A stretch of 64,000 bases of DNA, from NCBI RefSeq assembly GCF_001544695.2, contig NZ_FCOM02000039.1, positions 16,577 through 80,576 of the forward strand, read 5' to 3'. This document shows, in pieces, positions 63,650 to 64,000 of the stretch. The position numbers and the translations under genes are program-made. Below the pieces are notes generated by a model. It did no database searches and was not told the origin of the DNA. It was given only the letters and a program-made list of their open reading frames with translations. The stretch is from Caballeronia arvi. Lineage in GTDB: Bacteria > Pseudomonadota > Gammaproteobacteria > Burkholderiales > Burkholderiaceae. Position 1 is the stretch's first letter. Each line of letters starts with the position of its first letter.

Positions 63650-63785
63650 CCAAGCCCGACCGATCGTCCTCGCCTGCTCGTCCAGTTTTCCGGTTCCACG
63701 GCAAACGCCATCCCAGCGAGTTGGGACCGGCCGAGGTCGAAGCCTTTCCGAACCACCTAGCGGTCGACCGTCGGCCTCGCGATGA
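63650..63785 (+). pseudogene. Tyrosine recombinase (IntI/XerC-like) N-terminal relic
   Basis: In one frame, from about 63688, FRFHGKRHPSELGPAEVEAF followed by HLAVDRRPR matches the SAM-like N-terminal domain of integron-type and XerC-like integrases (typically FHGKRHPREMG and EVEAFLTHLAV). The upstream stretch HGVSAR is in a different frame, and no catalytic Arg/His/Tyr region follows. It is a short decayed fragment. The remaining bases to 64000 show no gene. Confidence 0.5.
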
Positions 63786-64000
63786 ACGGCCCGCACGGTA
63801 TCAACCGACAATCACGAATGTCGGTTTTCGAGGAACATCACCAGCGACCGCTTCTGGCCGCTTGCCGAAGTTGGAGGCAGGGGCGCTGGGCGCCTGAGCC
63901 GACTCCCCTCGAACTGCCGCACCAGTTTAGGTTTGTAGGATGCCTGCCCTTCACCGTGCAGCTGGGCCCGCACCAAAGGCGCATGCGGGCAGGCGTCGTA
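63786..64000. other. Window end, nothing recognised
   Basis: About 215 bp beyond the recombinase relic. No continuing homology to the integrase is visible, and no complete frame can be called. Confidence 0.4.

Noticed and set aside
1..64000. CRISPR arrays, tRNA, rRNA genes or riboswitches
   Set aside because: I saw no regularly spaced repeats, cloverleaf-like sequences or conserved aptamer motifs by eye. A covariance-model scan would be needed to exclude small RNAs.

Overview
The window looks like chromosomal or megaplasmid DNA of a Burkholderiaceae beta-proteobacterium, most likely Paraburkholderia or Caballeronia. The reasons are high GC, class I polyhydroxyalkanoate genes, a Porin_4-type porin, LysR and AraC regulators beside catabolic genes, and the IS types. 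The genus is inferred from gene character only.

Region 1 (1-4328, minus strand) holds etfB-etfA, then phaJ and phaC, then the first codons of an AraC-type regulator cut by the window edge. phaJ and phaC each carry one frame break. Region 2 (4707-16234) holds an AraC regulator divergent from a plus-strand catabolic operon: a beta-keto acid cleavage enzyme (BKACE), an MFS carrier, acetoacetyl-CoA synthetase, a quinone oxidoreductase, a TauD/TfdA-type dioxygenase, an acyl-CoA ligase and a Rieske ferredoxin. A porin and a BON-domain protein follow. BKACE releases acetoacetate and the synthetase reactivates it, so these two genes fit one route. Region 3 (16.2-28.2 kb) is patchy: a DUF5996 protein, a small membrane protein, wrbA-doxX, a LysR/SDR pair, several small unknown genes, and relics (LysR C-terminus, ene-reductase, enolase-superfamily enzyme).

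Region 4 (28220-58711, minus strand) is the main feature: an uninterrupted operon of about 29 kb for an extracellular contractile injection system (eCIS, Afp/PVC/MAC-like). It encodes one sheath, one tube, a T4-type baseplate protein, a DUF4255 terminator, an AAA+ ATPase, a tube initiator, a LysM protein, a two-gene spike, a PAAR-like tip, gp25, two large baseplate proteins, a tail protein, and a DUF6519 beta-helix protein with a malectin-like domain. It also encodes two DUF4157 (HExxH) proteins. One of them, 1630 residues, looks like a cargo toxin with a C-terminal PD-(D/E)XK-type nuclease signature, and a 311-residue gene overlapping its end may encode immunity or a chaperone. Most junctions are ATGA overlaps. 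Just upstream lie an orphan sigma-54 activator without a sensor domain, a good -24/-12 promoter, and four copies of an 8-bp GGTGTCAC motif at enhancer distance. I infer that the particle is controlled by RpoN.

Region 5 (58.7-64 kb) holds an IS5-type and an IS1182-type element, both with recoverable ends and both with frameshifted transposases, then a SnoaL-like gene and a decayed tyrosine-recombinase fragment. All frameshifts I found lie outside the catabolic and eCIS operons, so these two blocks appear to be under selection.
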